From NCBI GenBank assembly GCA_001302245.1, contig LGYU01000010.1:124001-188000 (forward strand): a stretch of 64,000 nt of DNA, written 5' to 3'. The position numbers and the translations under genes were made by a program. Positions 9,739 through 19,836 of the stretch are shown in pieces (position 1 is the first letter of the stretch; every line of letters starts with the position of its first letter). The stretch is from Chitinophagaceae bacterium PMP191F. Its GTDB lineage: Bacteria; Bacteroidota; Bacteroidia; Chitinophagales; Chitinophagaceae. The notes beneath the pieces were generated by a model. It was given only the letters and a program-made list of their open reading frames with translations. It did not search any database and had not been told where the DNA came from.

Positions 9739-12234
9739 CTACTCTATACGGATACCTTTTTTCAAATGAATTGTTTCAGCAGAACTACCCACCAATATAT
9801 CAAAATCACCAGCATCATATCCAAAACGGTTCTGCTCTGTTTTGTAATAGGAAAAAGCTGATTCATTCAGTGTAATGGTAACCCTTTTGGTCTGGCTTTT
9901 TTTCACAAGTACTTTTGCAAATCCTTTTAATTCCTTATACGGCCTTATTACCGGGCTTTGTACATCATGCACATACACCTGCACCACTTCTGACCCATCA
10001 TATTTACCGGTATTGGTAAGATCAAAACTTACAGTTACCCTTGGTGTGCCGCCTTTTGTACTTTTTACCACCTGTATATTACTATACCTGAAATCTGTAT
10101 AAGAAAGTCCGAAACCAAAAGGAAACAGTGGTTTTACTTTTGCCGAATCATAGTGCCGGTAGCCGGTAAAAAGCCCTTCTTTATAGGCAACACGTTTGCT
10201 GTCTGTAGTATCATAATAATAATGATAGGCCGGGTTATCCTGCCATCTTTTTTCAAAACTCATTGGCAATTTACCGGAGGGATTTATTTTGCCAAACAAT
10301 ATTTCTGCAATGGCAGTTCCGCCTTCTTGCCCTGGATACCATGCATGCAATAACCCTTTCACAGCAGACAGCCATTTTTCCATATAAGCATTTCCTCCTG
10401 CATTTAAAACAACAATAGTGTTAGGATTTACAGCAGCTATCGCTTTAATAAGACTATCCTGGTATTCTGGCAATTCAAACGTGCGGTCGTTGCCTTCGCG
10501 TTCGCTGCTTTCATTGAAACCGATACAGACAACGGCGGCATCTGCTTTTGCTGCGGCCCGCACTGCTTCGGAAAAATCAATCACATCTTCGCGCCATGAC
10601 AAACTGATCTCTACCGGATGTACATTGGCAAAGTACTCCAGTTTCAATGCGTATTCTTTATCCGCTTCCAGTTGCACAACTGCCTCTTTGGTAGTAATAC
10701 CCTGGTCGCGCCACAGGTTAATAACATTAGCTGTATCGATCCACAACCTGAAGCCATCAAAACCGCGGACTGTAAACCTATAACGGGCTGTTTTAACAGG
10801 GCGTACCACACCAGTCCAACGCATAGAACAGTTATCAAAAGGAAAACCCTGTTTTTCTGCTGCCACATGCCAGCCATTTAAAATGCTTACTTTTTTATCA
10901 ATGGCAGTAGCGGCCGGTTTTCCCTCCAGCCGGATATTGTTATAGTATTCAGCTTTCAATCCCTGTTCGCCTGATCCTGGTTGCATGTAGAAAACTGATT
11001 GTGCCACCAGGTCGGGTTGCGTAGGCAACGCAGGTACATACACAGTTTGCGCACCGGGAGCTACAGCCTGTATACCCTGCAATACCGATACCGAATGAAA
11101 AGGGAATGTGTAGGAACTACCGCCACCTGCCATGTAGGCATTGGCATTGGGTCCTATTACTGCAATATTTTTTATTGTTGCTGCATTCAACGGTAACACT
11201 TTGTTTTCGTTTTTCATCAACACCACACCACCTCTTGCCAGCTCCAGTGCCACCTGTGCTCCTGCAGGATTGTCTTTGGGGATTGTACTGTCCAACTGAA
11301 CATTATCATAAAATCCGAAACGGAAAATGATCCGCAGCATTCTACGCACTTTATCATCAATCACCTGTTGTTGTACCAGGCCTTTTTCAACAGCTTGCAA
11401 AAGGTTGGTACGCGTCATAAACCGCGCACGTGGCATTTCCAGGTCAAGACCACCGTTGGCAGCAGCCACACCATCATAAGTGGATGCCCAGTCTGACATT
11501 ACAAAACCATCAAATTTCCAGTCACGTTTCAATATCTCATTATTAAGATGATTGTTCTGCGTGGCATGCACACCATTCACCAGGTTATAGCTGTTCATGA
11601 TGGAACCGGCTTTGGCCTCCTGTACGGTTGCTTTAAAAGCAGGCAGGTAGATCTCCTGCAAGGTGCGTTCGTCAATATCTGAGCTAACATTATTCCTGTC
11701 CCATTCCTGGTTGTTGGCAGCAAAATGTTTTACAGTAGCCACTACTTTTTCATCCTGCAAGCCTTTTACATAAGCTACTCCGATACGCGCTGTCAGGAAA
11801 GGATCTTCACTGAAATATTCAAAATTTCTACCGCCCATAGGCGCACGCAGAATATTAATACCCGGTGCCAGTAACACATGCACACCGCGTGCACGCGAAT
11901 CCCTACCCAGTTCTTTTCCCAAGCGATATACCAGTGCTGTATCCCACGTGGCCGCAGTCAGCACACCTGCGGGATAGGCTGTTGATTTTCCGTCTTTGTG
12001 TGTACCTACCGGACCATCTGTAAGTTTGATTTCCGGAAGACCTAACCGCGGAATACCCATTATGTAGAACCCTTTGGTGCCGCCGATATAATCAATTTTT
12101 TCTTCCGGGGTCATGTTCATCAATAAACTTTCCACTCTCTTTTCTACCGGTGCTTTTTTGTCTTTATACACCTGCGCGTGTGCCACAACTGTACCAGCTA
12201 TACAACCTAATAATATCCAGGCTTTACGGATCAT
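9739..12234 (-). CDS. Glycoside hydrolase family 3 with PA14 insert
   Basis: The start at 12234 gives the signal peptide MIRKAWILLGCIAGTVVAHA; an in-frame ATG lies eight codons upstream. The 831-aa protein has the GH3 N-terminal barrel (GPVGTH, NILRAPMGGRNFEYFSED, KHFAANNQE) with nucleophile Asp248 in GFVMSDW, then the alpha/beta sandwich, a PA14 domain inserted around residues 430-570 (LKAEYYNN start), and a C-terminal fibronectin-III-like domain (FPFGFGLSYT onward). PA14-bearing GH3 enzymes are mostly beta-glucosidases, but beta-galactosidase, xylosidase or arabinosidase activity is possible. It is the last gene of the susC-led leftward unit, 80 bp after the GDSL gene. Likely periplasmic. 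Confidence 0.9.
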   Translation of the reverse strand: MIRKAWILLGCIAGTVVAHAQVYKDKKAPVEKRVESLLMNMTPEEKIDYIGGTKGFYIMGIPRLGLPEIKLTDGPVGTHKDGKSTAYPAGVLTAATWDTALVYRLGKELGRDSRARGVHVLLAPGINILRAPMGGRNFEYFSEDPFLTARIGVAYVKGLQDEKVVATVKHFAANNQEWDRNNVSSDIDERTLQEIYLPAFKATVQEAKAGSIMNSYNLVNGVHATQNNHLNNEILKRDWKFDGFVMSDWASTYDGVAAANGGLDLEMPRARFMTRTNLLQAVEKGLVQQQVIDDKVRRMLRIIFRFGFYDNVQLDSTIPKDNPAGAQVALELARGGVVLMKNENKVLPLNAATIKNIAVIGPNANAYMAGGGSSYTFPFHSVSVLQGIQAVAPGAQTVYVPALPTQPDLVAQSVFYMQPGSGEQGLKAEYYNNIRLEGKPAATAIDKKVSILNGWHVAAEKQGFPFDNCSMRWTGVVRPVKTARYRFTVRGFDGFRLWIDTANVINLWRDQGITTKEAVVQLEADKEYALKLEYFANVHPVEISLSWREDVIDFSEAVRAAAKADAAVVCIGFNESSEREGNDRTFELPEYQDSLIKAIAAVNPNTIVVLNAGGNAYMEKWLSAVKGLLHAWYPGQEGGTAIAEILFGKINPSGKLPMSFEKRWQDNPAYHYYYDTTDSKRVAYKEGLFTGYRHYDSAKVKPLFPFGFGLSYTDFRYSNIQVVKSTKGGTPRVTVSFDLTNTGKYDGSEVVQVYVHDVQSPVIRPYKELKGFAKVLVKKSQTKRVTITLNESAFSYYKTEQNRFGYDAGDFDILVGSSAETIHLKKGIRIE

Positions 12235-12314
12235 ACTGTATTGATTTTGGTATTGCATCAGAACCTGTTACCGGAATGCCGGTGTAACGATCTACAATGA
12301 CTAAATAGGTATTG

Positions 12315-13754
12315 TTATTTCAATACTTCTCCTCTTAATAATATCTTACCGATATACACTACTGTTCTGTCATATTTTGCGGGATTTGCTGTAATGTCGG
12401 CCAGTTGTTTTTCTCCCAGTATGGCAATTTTATCTGCTTTCTTATCAGATAACTTTATGGTCACGGAGTGTTCACCCTGCGGCACCTCTATAAACTCATA
12501 CTGGCCACGGTAACGGTTATTGCAAAAATTATTGAACCTGTTGATCAGGTCACTGCCTTTTACTGCATCTGCCACCAGCAGGCGTGAACCTCTTACCTGC
12601 CGGTCTGTTACTTTCACCGGCTTTCCATCCACTTCCACACTTAGCTGCCCTGCTTCCGGACCGCCGATATCAAAAAAACCAAACATGCTTCCCCGGAATC
12701 TGAATGTAAATGACTCACCCGGTGTTTCTGCTTTCATCACATATGGGAACCATCCTGCAAATTGTTTCAGATACGGGACATCGCGCGTATCAATATTTTT
12801 CCAGCCACCGGTAAAACTTGCAATGGCAGCTGGTGCATACATACCGGCATCTTCCCAGTTACCGCCAATAACCGGCGCAGGCAGCGTATGTTTCACAACA
12901 GATACATTAGTTTTCAGGGCATTCATAGCTCTTGCAATGGCTGCGGCGTACAGGTTGCCACCAGCTTCTACAGGATGTGTGCCATCGTTGGAGAAAAGTA
13001 TCTTTCCCTGTGCAGCAGCCGCATCTCCTTTCCAGATCAGTTTACCATCCTGTTCCAGCAATGATGCTTCCAGCCCCATATGCACGGAAGGTATTTTATA
13101 ATATTCTGCCAGTTTTTCAAGTCCTTTGATATTGTCAGGAATATCGCCTGCTGCATACGCTTTGGTTTGCCCATTGTAAATAGTATAGACCAGGCAAATA
13201 TCAATAGCAGGATTGTATTTCCATATCTGCCGGATGATGCCTTCCATACCATCGGGAAATGCACCATTTACTGCGAACTCTACAAATACCACATCGGGAT
13301 TGTATTGCAGCAACTGATCATACAAACGGCAGGCACCAAGGTCTGTTCCCGTACCGGAAACACCTGCATTTATACCTTTCATGGATGATGCCGGGAACAT
13401 AGATTGTATGTAGCGTGCAGATTGCGCCCTGTAACAATATACAGCCTGTGTAATACTACCGCCAATATAACCAATGGTAACAGGCTTGCCGGTTTGTGCC
13501 TTCTGAAAAAAATTAGGCAACCCGTTGCGTACGTTATATTCTTTTGTGCTTTTGAAAGTACCGGTATCTATAATGTTGTTATAAGCAGCCGGATCAAAAA
13601 ACAATGGAGACGCACCCGCTTGTGAAGCTGCGATCAGCTTTTCCCTTTCAGCATCTTCTCTGTTTTTTTGCTGTGCATTGGTTTTGCAGGCACACAACAA
13701 ACATACAGCAGCCCATATTGCTATCCGGCTATTTTTTAGTACAGGGTTACGCAT
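12315..13754 (-). CDS. SGNH/GDSL esterase, exported, two-domain
   Basis: A 479-aa protein with an N-terminal signal ending near LLCACKTNAQ, where Cys23 could be a lipidation site. The SGNH blocks are clear: YIGGSITQ with catalytic Ser100, NAGVSGTG with Gly131, FAVNG with Asn163, and NDGTHP with Asp257/His260. After about residue 290 follows a beta-rich domain (GSMFGFFDIGGPEAGQ region), as in carbohydrate esterases that remove acetyl groups from pectin or hemicellulose. It lies between the giant paralogue B (6-bp gap) and GH3, so it is co-transcribed. Deacetylation of the PUL 1 substrate is inferred; the ester type cannot be read from sequence. Confidence 0.85.
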   Translation of the reverse strand: MRNPVLKNSRIAIWAAVCLLCACKTNAQQKNREDAEREKLIAASQAGASPLFFDPAAYNNIIDTGTFKSTKEYNVRNGLPNFFQKAQTGKPVTIGYIGGSITQAVYCYRAQSARYIQSMFPASSMKGINAGVSGTGTDLGACRLYDQLLQYNPDVVFVEFAVNGAFPDGMEGIIRQIWKYNPAIDICLVYTIYNGQTKAYAAGDIPDNIKGLEKLAEYYKIPSVHMGLEASLLEQDGKLIWKGDAAAAQGKILFSNDGTHPVEAGGNLYAAAIARAMNALKTNVSVVKHTLPAPVIGGNWEDAGMYAPAAIASFTGGWKNIDTRDVPYLKQFAGWFPYVMKAETPGESFTFRFRGSMFGFFDIGGPEAGQLSVEVDGKPVKVTDRQVRGSRLLVADAVKGSDLINRFNNFCNNRYRGQYEFIEVPQGEHSVTIKLSDKKADKIAILGEKQLADITANPAKYDRTVVYIGKILLRGEVLK

Positions 13755-13760
13755 ATCTTT

Positions 13761-16700
13761 TTATTTATCCATTTCTATAACGGTATCAAGTACTACACCA
13801 TCGGCACCCTGCCATTGCAGTTTGCAGGTAATGGATTTTCCGGGATCCAGTTTATAAAACGACCATTCATAAGGATAAGTCATTACATCTATAGTACGAT
13901 CATTGATGGTTACAGCAACAGAAGCGCCGCGCACAGGACCACTTTCCATATAACCATACACTGAATCCCATCCAAACGGAGAACGTATACGGAACACATA
14001 ACATTTACCCCACGGAGCACCCAGGTCTACTACCTTCATGCCATTTCGGACCGGGGTAACAGTTGGTTGTACAGCCTTATGTTCCAGCGGCAACGATATG
14101 GCTACCAGTTCTTTTGCCGGCACAGATACCAGCAATTGTTTATTATTTGTTTTAATGACCGATGTGGCAGATGGAGCATCGGTATGCACTGTTGCTTCTG
14201 CATGTTGCGCTACCAGTACTTCATTACCAAACAGAACAGTAGTTTGTACTGCACCAGTAGTCTCATTCATTAATAATATCCAGAAATGATTGTCTGAAAT
14301 GGCCGTTACATAATTTATTTCTGGCCTGTTTACATGTGCAAGGCCACGTTTCATCCACAAGCGCACATTGTTATCACTAAAAACAGTTCCGGGTTCTCCA
14401 CCAAATACCCTGTTATTGAACCATACAAATCCATCCTGTTTCTCGTATGGAAAATGAATCTTTCCTTTTGATCGTTGTATAGCTTCTGTTACCAGGAAGT
14501 CAATTGTAAAAGCCAGGTGAGGCGGTATATGATGATAATAAATGGAACTTACATCAGGACCCTTATAGGGGAAATCCGGTTGCATGGTAATGTCTGTAAA
14601 ACCGGTTGCATAATACCCCGGGTAATTGGTAAACCGTCCGATCACGGCATTGCGGGCATAGGTTTCAAAGATCTTTTTATTGTCATATTGGTAAAGCCGC
14701 AACAGGTGCGGTGCCCAACTGCTCATAAATACATGCCGCACCAGCTTACCGGATTCAAAAAATGTAAATGGCTGTTCAAACCCCAATCCCACCGGTGATA
14801 CAAGACCTTCAGGGACTTTCTTCTCGGGAGCATCGCCCGGTACACGCGGAAATCCTAACCTGTATTTGCTATTACCTTTCCACCACAGGGTGGTATTGCC
14901 TTCAAATACATTACCCGGATGGATGGTTTGTAAAGTATCCTGCACTGTGGGATAAACACGTACACCTGCCAGTGTATGAAAAGCTGAAGCTTCCGCCGCT
15001 TTCAGCCAGGTACTGTCGCGAGTGATCTCAAAAAGATCGGGCAACTCCCACCAGTAAGAATAAAAAGATGTATTGTAAAAAGGCTGTTTGGTCAGTGGTA
15101 CAGTTTTACTACCATATACATCCGTTGCAAGAAATTTTGTTGCACCTGTTTTTGCCGCGGTGAGCCATTTGTTATTACCGGTTAAACGATAAGCAGCCAG
15201 TTGTTGTGTCCATGAAGGGATTTCAACAGAATATCCGTTGGCATTACGTACCTGGTTGCCGGGCAGCGCAATATCCAGCAACCAGGGATTGGCTTTCTGC
15301 AGCAATTTATATAAACCTGCATAGTACGCAGTCGTAAACTGTGAGTTGTACGGGCTTAACCGTAATGATTCAGTATTGGTGTTATACGAAGTTGGTGTAA
15401 CAGCTTTGGCCCAGCGGAAGCCATTGCGCGATAACGTATACTCAATAGTAGGCAATGCCCTGTTAATATAAAACGCTTCATCCCTGCTCAGAATCGCTGT
15501 TTCAATCACAGCAAGGGGTGCTGCCTGAACTACCGTGGCCGATGTTTTCGGATCGGCTTCAATATCATAAAAGCCTTTCATTGCAGCATCCCATCCGCTG
15601 GCAGTATCATTTTTAATAAGGTCTATTATATTGAAAACCGTTTCTGTAAGCGAAGTATTTTGTTGTGTGCGATAATCTTTTACAGCATAAATATGATCTG
15701 AAATATATTCCAGTGCAGTGTTCCAGCCATCTGTTACCACGCCAATTGTAAACGCACGACGCAATGTTTGACCAGCAGATAGTTTGCTATCACTTAGCCC
15801 CAGTACAGGCGAAAGCGCTACAGGCTGCACTTCGTTGGCTGCATTTTTAATACTGAAACCTATCCGTGAGGTAGAAGCCATGGCCCAGTCTACCGGGAAT
15901 ATTTCGGGAGCTGCTGTAACAAAAGTGGTGAAAGTACCGGCTGTTCCTTTTGCTTCTACCATTGCCAGTGGTTGCGGCATCATCGCCGAAGGCAGCATAA
16001 CTGGTTTTGCAGAAATACGCTGGTATTGAAACATTGGCGGCAACTGGATACTGTTTACCGAACCATTGGCAATACTTTGTAATGCAGTTACCACCAGACT
16101 GTAATAAGCTGCTTTTTTTGCAGTAAGTTGCAAGGTGAGCTTTAAATGAGACGCCTGTGGTGATAACAACCATTTTGCCTGTATCTGCTGGCCATCTGCG
16201 GCCTGGTAGGTCACATCCAGTATAGTGTCGGATATTTTCTTTACGGTAACAGGAATACACTCCTGCAACTTGCCCGCCATGAAAGGATCTTTACCATTGT
16301 CGCCCTCCAGCGCTTCGTATTCTTTTCCTTTTACAGTAAACCTGCTATAACCAAGTGAATTATTCCATGACGGGAAGAAGTTGCCAAACCCGATCTGGGG
16401 TTGTTCTGCAGCCAACAGGAATACACGGTTTTCTTCATTGACAGCATTGATATTGTTCCATGCAGCCTGTTGTTTGTAGAAGGTTTGTGATACCAGACGT
16501 GTCTCTCCTTTTTCATTTTTTACTTCCCTGAACTGTAGTTTCAAAATATCATTGCTGATCTCTGCGGCTGCAGGTGTAGCGGATTGTATATTGGTAACAG
16601 CAGGTGTAGCCGGGCTTGGAGCAGTTGCAGCAGTGATCTGCACAGGAGATATTCTTACAGCTTTTAATGCTGCTATATCTACATCATTGGGATTGAATGC

Positions 16701-17177
16701 AGCATCTGCAGCCAGCAGCAAAGCATCGCAACGTGCAAAATTATTACGGGTGTCTTTTAACCGGATAACAACTTCTCCCTTTTCCAGTGCTATTGTACCT
16801 GTCTTTTCCCAGTAGTATCCTTCACGGCCATGTTTGCCACTTTCATTTTCCATGGGTTGTTCGTTCACATATACACGAAACAAACGTGTACCAGGCCTGT
16901 CTTTGGGATAATCAGGTGTTCTTGTCCATACAGAATAAGTTCCGGCCTGTTTGATATCCAGGACCGTCAATGCATCTACGGCAGGGGTTTTACCGGAAAG
17001 CACACGCAGTATATTACTGCCTGAAATACTTTTATCGGCATTTCTTTCTGCCATCCATCCCCCCTTAAACTGAAAATCTTCCCCTTCTACCAGGTAAGTA
17101 GTGGCTTTATTCTGCGCCTGCAGGGTGCAACAGCAGAGAATAAGAACAGGCAGGTATATAATGCGCAATTTTTTCAT
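13761..17177 (-). CDS. Large secreted PUL protein, unrecognised family, paralogue B with N-terminal carbohydrate-binding-like domain
   Basis: At 1138 aa this is the longest of the three paralogues. After the signal peptide (MKKLRIIYLPVLILCCCTLQAQ) comes an extra domain (about 25-165) starting LVEGEDFQFKGGW, with GTYSVWTRTPDYP and LLLAAD, resembling a CBM-like beta-sandwich. The rest aligns with paralogues A and C: a beta-rich part, a helical toroid (about 500-920) with the VGLGFE block, ARNAVIGRF, NYPGYY, YYHHIPPH and DFLVTEAIQRSKGKIHFP, then a beta-rich tail. It follows paralogue C by 9 bp in the susC unit. The function is unknown; binding plus cleavage of a polysaccharide is an inference from domain order and neighbours. 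Confidence 0.75.
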   Translation of the reverse strand: MKKLRIIYLPVLILCCCTLQAQNKATTYLVEGEDFQFKGGWMAERNADKSISGSNILRVLSGKTPAVDALTVLDIKQAGTYSVWTRTPDYPKDRPGTRLFRVYVNEQPMENESGKHGREGYYWEKTGTIALEKGEVVIRLKDTRNNFARCDALLLAADAAFNPNDVDIAALKAVRISPVQITAATAPSPATPAVTNIQSATPAAAEISNDILKLQFREVKNEKGETRLVSQTFYKQQAAWNNINAVNEENRVFLLAAEQPQIGFGNFFPSWNNSLGYSRFTVKGKEYEALEGDNGKDPFMAGKLQECIPVTVKKISDTILDVTYQAADGQQIQAKWLLSPQASHLKLTLQLTAKKAAYYSLVVTALQSIANGSVNSIQLPPMFQYQRISAKPVMLPSAMMPQPLAMVEAKGTAGTFTTFVTAAPEIFPVDWAMASTSRIGFSIKNAANEVQPVALSPVLGLSDSKLSAGQTLRRAFTIGVVTDGWNTALEYISDHIYAVKDYRTQQNTSLTETVFNIIDLIKNDTASGWDAAMKGFYDIEADPKTSATVVQAAPLAVIETAILSRDEAFYINRALPTIEYTLSRNGFRWAKAVTPTSYNTNTESLRLSPYNSQFTTAYYAGLYKLLQKANPWLLDIALPGNQVRNANGYSVEIPSWTQQLAAYRLTGNNKWLTAAKTGATKFLATDVYGSKTVPLTKQPFYNTSFYSYWWELPDLFEITRDSTWLKAAEASAFHTLAGVRVYPTVQDTLQTIHPGNVFEGNTTLWWKGNSKYRLGFPRVPGDAPEKKVPEGLVSPVGLGFEQPFTFFESGKLVRHVFMSSWAPHLLRLYQYDNKKIFETYARNAVIGRFTNYPGYYATGFTDITMQPDFPYKGPDVSSIYYHHIPPHLAFTIDFLVTEAIQRSKGKIHFPYEKQDGFVWFNNRVFGGEPGTVFSDNNVRLWMKRGLAHVNRPEINYVTAISDNHFWILLMNETTGAVQTTVLFGNEVLVAQHAEATVHTDAPSATSVIKTNNKQLLVSVPAKELVAISLPLEHKAVQPTVTPVRNGMKVVDLGAPWGKCYVFRIRSPFGWDSVYGYMESGPVRGASVAVTINDRTIDVMTYPYEWSFYKLDPGKSITCKLQWQGADGVVLDTVIEMDK

Positions 17178-17186
17178 AATACAGAT

Positions 17187-19826
17187 TTACCGGTAACTGA
17201 TCTCCAGCACCCTGATGCCGTATGCTGGAATGGTGACAGCCAGATCATTGTTGTCCTGTATACGGCCTCCATCTTTTCCCGGTGCTGTTATTGCAACCGG
17301 TGTAATTGTTTTACCGTTTATTACTTTTCCATAATTAATACGAAGCGTTGTGCTCTGCTGTGTATCATCATTGTTCAGTAACAACAGGAACAGTTTCTTT
17401 TGTTGTGTATTGATGGCGCAGTAATAATCAAGAAATGGATTACCGGTTTCCAGCAAACCTTCTTTCAGTAACAGGTTTGCACTGTTACCATAGATGGTAC
17501 CGGTAGCAAATCCATAGGTTTGATGCGGACCTACTTTGGGCGTAATGAATCCACGTGGAAACTTTACCTGCCCGGCAGAACGCATTTCTGCCTCCGCCAG
17601 TAAATAATCTGTGATCCATCCTATCTGCCACCATGCATGATGCGGATAAGGACCAGCGCCACCATTCATAGCATCCCAATAGTAAGATGCCACGCTCGTT
17701 TTAGTATCTACAAACGCATCACGCCCCAATGCCGCCGCTCTGGCCATTACCAGGAACAACGAATCACCGGTAATAGCATACATCCGTACAAACATACCAG
17801 CATGACTTGCCAGCAAGATCGGTCCGCGATGATTGGCCGAACCAATACTACCGCCATGTTCAAAACTCAACCCCACTTCGCTGATCTCCCAATCCTGTCT
17901 GCGTATACCATTTACAATCTTTTCCTGTGTTGACGGAACCGGGTGGGTGTATATGGACGTAGTATATTGTTTAGCTGTAACAACAGCAGCATGCAGGTAT
18001 TTTTTGTCATGGGTAATATCATACAGATCCAGCAACGCCTGTGCACTTTGCCCGGTTGCAAAGTCAGGAACAAAACGCGCATCCCCACATACACCAGTAA
18101 AATGCCCCTGTTCGGTTGCATGACGGATATACCAGTCTGCTCCCTTTTTAGCAGCCAGTAAATATTTTTCGCGACCCAGTAATTTATAAGCGATCAGCAG
18201 CCCATAAAATGTAGGACGGAGATCTTCAATATCTGTAAACAATTCTTTTTGTGTAGCATGATCATATGCCACTGCCCATTTCCCCTCTTTGTTCATCCAC
18301 AACAATAACTTATCTGCAGCACGTTGCAATTCTTTTTTCAAAGCAGTATCACCGGGATTGAACAACAATACATTGCCAATATCCATCATCATGTAATAGG
18401 TGGTGGCTATCGGTTCCACATACGGCCCCCACTCTTCGGTAAACCTTTTACTTTTGGTCAGGTAATATTGTCCTGCTGCTGCACCATAGAAAAAATCGTT
18501 CTGTGTATCCTGCTGTTGTAATTTAAAATTTCGCGCATAGGGTAAACGGGTCTGTTTCAATACAGAATCATCCATCATCAATGCCATCATCCACATAGCT
18601 CCGTAATCAGAATTTTTGGTGGCATCTTTTTCTGAACCATACACACCGCCCAGGTAATCCTGTGCTCCTATTTCAAGACCATTGTAATTTTGTGTATGCC
18701 AGCGGGAGGTACTGTCATTAATTACATAGCGATGCATAGACAGGACACGGTCAGTAAGTGATTGCTGTGCTTTTTTAAGCGCCAGGAAATCCTTTAAACG
18801 GTAAATATCTTCTGCAGCATGTTTATATACAGTATACCAGTCTGCCGGTTGAATGGTATAGCGGAAAGCAAATGTTACACTATCACCTTTGTGCAGAAAA
18901 GAACCTTTTTGCCCCAGTACAGGGTGATAGGCCGTAGGTGTCAGCAATGCTTTTCTGTTCATCAGCGACAAACCAAGTTGCCAGGTACTATGTGTTTTAC
19001 TATTGTACAACCACGGATCACGACTGGTGCCAGGCTCTGGTATTACAGCCAGTGTAACACCATTAGCCGTGACCAGTGGCGATAAAGTAGTAGCCGTACG
19101 TTCACGTGTTACCACGGGCCTGTCGGGTATTCCCTGCCCATACGCATAAGCTCTTACCCAATCTTTCCGAATATTACGTCCCTGAAAGTGACCAGGTATC
19201 AAAGCCCATGAAAAAGCATTTTTATCTATGATAGCTAATGAAGGCGTGGCCAATGAAAAATAGCCATCACGCATGGCGACAACTTTCATTTCCACCACTA
19301 CATCATGCGCATACTTCTTATCTGTTTTCCAGTTGGCAGTGATCTGCGCGTTGTCTGTTTCCCGTTGAAAAACCAATTCTCCCCCGGTCGTTTGTTGTAC
19401 CGATGCAGGATAAAAATGCTTGGCATTACCGGCAGTATTCAATGCCACCGGTTGCATCACTTCTCTCCATACCGGGTGCAGATACCTGTACTGCTGTTCG
19501 GGAAACTCAACAGGTTGTCCTTTCTCGTTGTAGATGGTCACCGGTACTGTATCCGGTTGTTGTGCACTGTATAGCAAAGTATATTCACCGCTCACACCGG
19601 GAATTGCTATCCACTGGTTTGCCTTTTTTACCATCAACTTTTTCAGTGCCCAGCCATTGCCTGTTTTTGTCCATTGCAGTTTAACAGCCGGGGATGCCAG
19701 TGTTACATTGGCAGGTGCAGTTTTCTGTGCAGATACCATCGCTGGTAATATTGCAGCGCACGCAACAATGCCTATACGGATAATGCTGTTTAAAAAAAGC
19801 CTGTATGTATAAAGTATACCTGTCAT
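17187..19826 (-). CDS. Large secreted PUL protein, unrecognised family, paralogue C
   Basis: An 879-aa exported protein (signal ending ILPAMVSAQ). The N-terminal part is beta-rich; from about residue 355 it is helical with YGAMWMMALMMDDS, a YYLTKSKRF turn and EISEVGLSFEHGGSIGSANHRGP, which matches the (I/V)GLxxE block of paralogues A and B in the same relative position. The ARAAALGRD, YPHHAWWQIGWITDYLLAEAEMRSAGQVKFP and IYGNSANLLLKEGL blocks also correspond. It follows the symporter by 10 bp. An alternative start lies downstream (MVSAQ is too short to be useful), so the annotated Met is the best. Role unknown; a periplasmic glycan-processing enzyme is inferred. Confidence 0.75.
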   Translation of the reverse strand: MTGILYTYRLFLNSIIRIGIVACAAILPAMVSAQKTAPANVTLASPAVKLQWTKTGNGWALKKLMVKKANQWIAIPGVSGEYTLLYSAQQPDTVPVTIYNEKGQPVEFPEQQYRYLHPVWREVMQPVALNTAGNAKHFYPASVQQTTGGELVFQRETDNAQITANWKTDKKYAHDVVVEMKVVAMRDGYFSLATPSLAIIDKNAFSWALIPGHFQGRNIRKDWVRAYAYGQGIPDRPVVTRERTATTLSPLVTANGVTLAVIPEPGTSRDPWLYNSKTHSTWQLGLSLMNRKALLTPTAYHPVLGQKGSFLHKGDSVTFAFRYTIQPADWYTVYKHAAEDIYRLKDFLALKKAQQSLTDRVLSMHRYVINDSTSRWHTQNYNGLEIGAQDYLGGVYGSEKDATKNSDYGAMWMMALMMDDSVLKQTRLPYARNFKLQQQDTQNDFFYGAAAGQYYLTKSKRFTEEWGPYVEPIATTYYMMMDIGNVLLFNPGDTALKKELQRAADKLLLWMNKEGKWAVAYDHATQKELFTDIEDLRPTFYGLLIAYKLLGREKYLLAAKKGADWYIRHATEQGHFTGVCGDARFVPDFATGQSAQALLDLYDITHDKKYLHAAVVTAKQYTTSIYTHPVPSTQEKIVNGIRRQDWEISEVGLSFEHGGSIGSANHRGPILLASHAGMFVRMYAITGDSLFLVMARAAALGRDAFVDTKTSVASYYWDAMNGGAGPYPHHAWWQIGWITDYLLAEAEMRSAGQVKFPRGFITPKVGPHQTYGFATGTIYGNSANLLLKEGLLETGNPFLDYYCAINTQQKKLFLLLLNNDDTQQSTTLRINYGKVINGKTITPVAITAPGKDGGRIQDNNDLAVTIPAYGIRVLEISYR

Positions 19827-19836
19827 TTCGTGTTTG

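Noticed and set aside
12259-12314. GTTACCGG/CCGGTGTAAC inverted repeat between GDSL and GH3 genes
   Set aside because: The stem is imperfect and short with no T run; not enough for a terminator within an operon.
12520-13101. 193-codon plus-strand frame inside the GDSL gene
   Set aside because: It lies opposite the SGNH motifs of the esterase and has no domain features.
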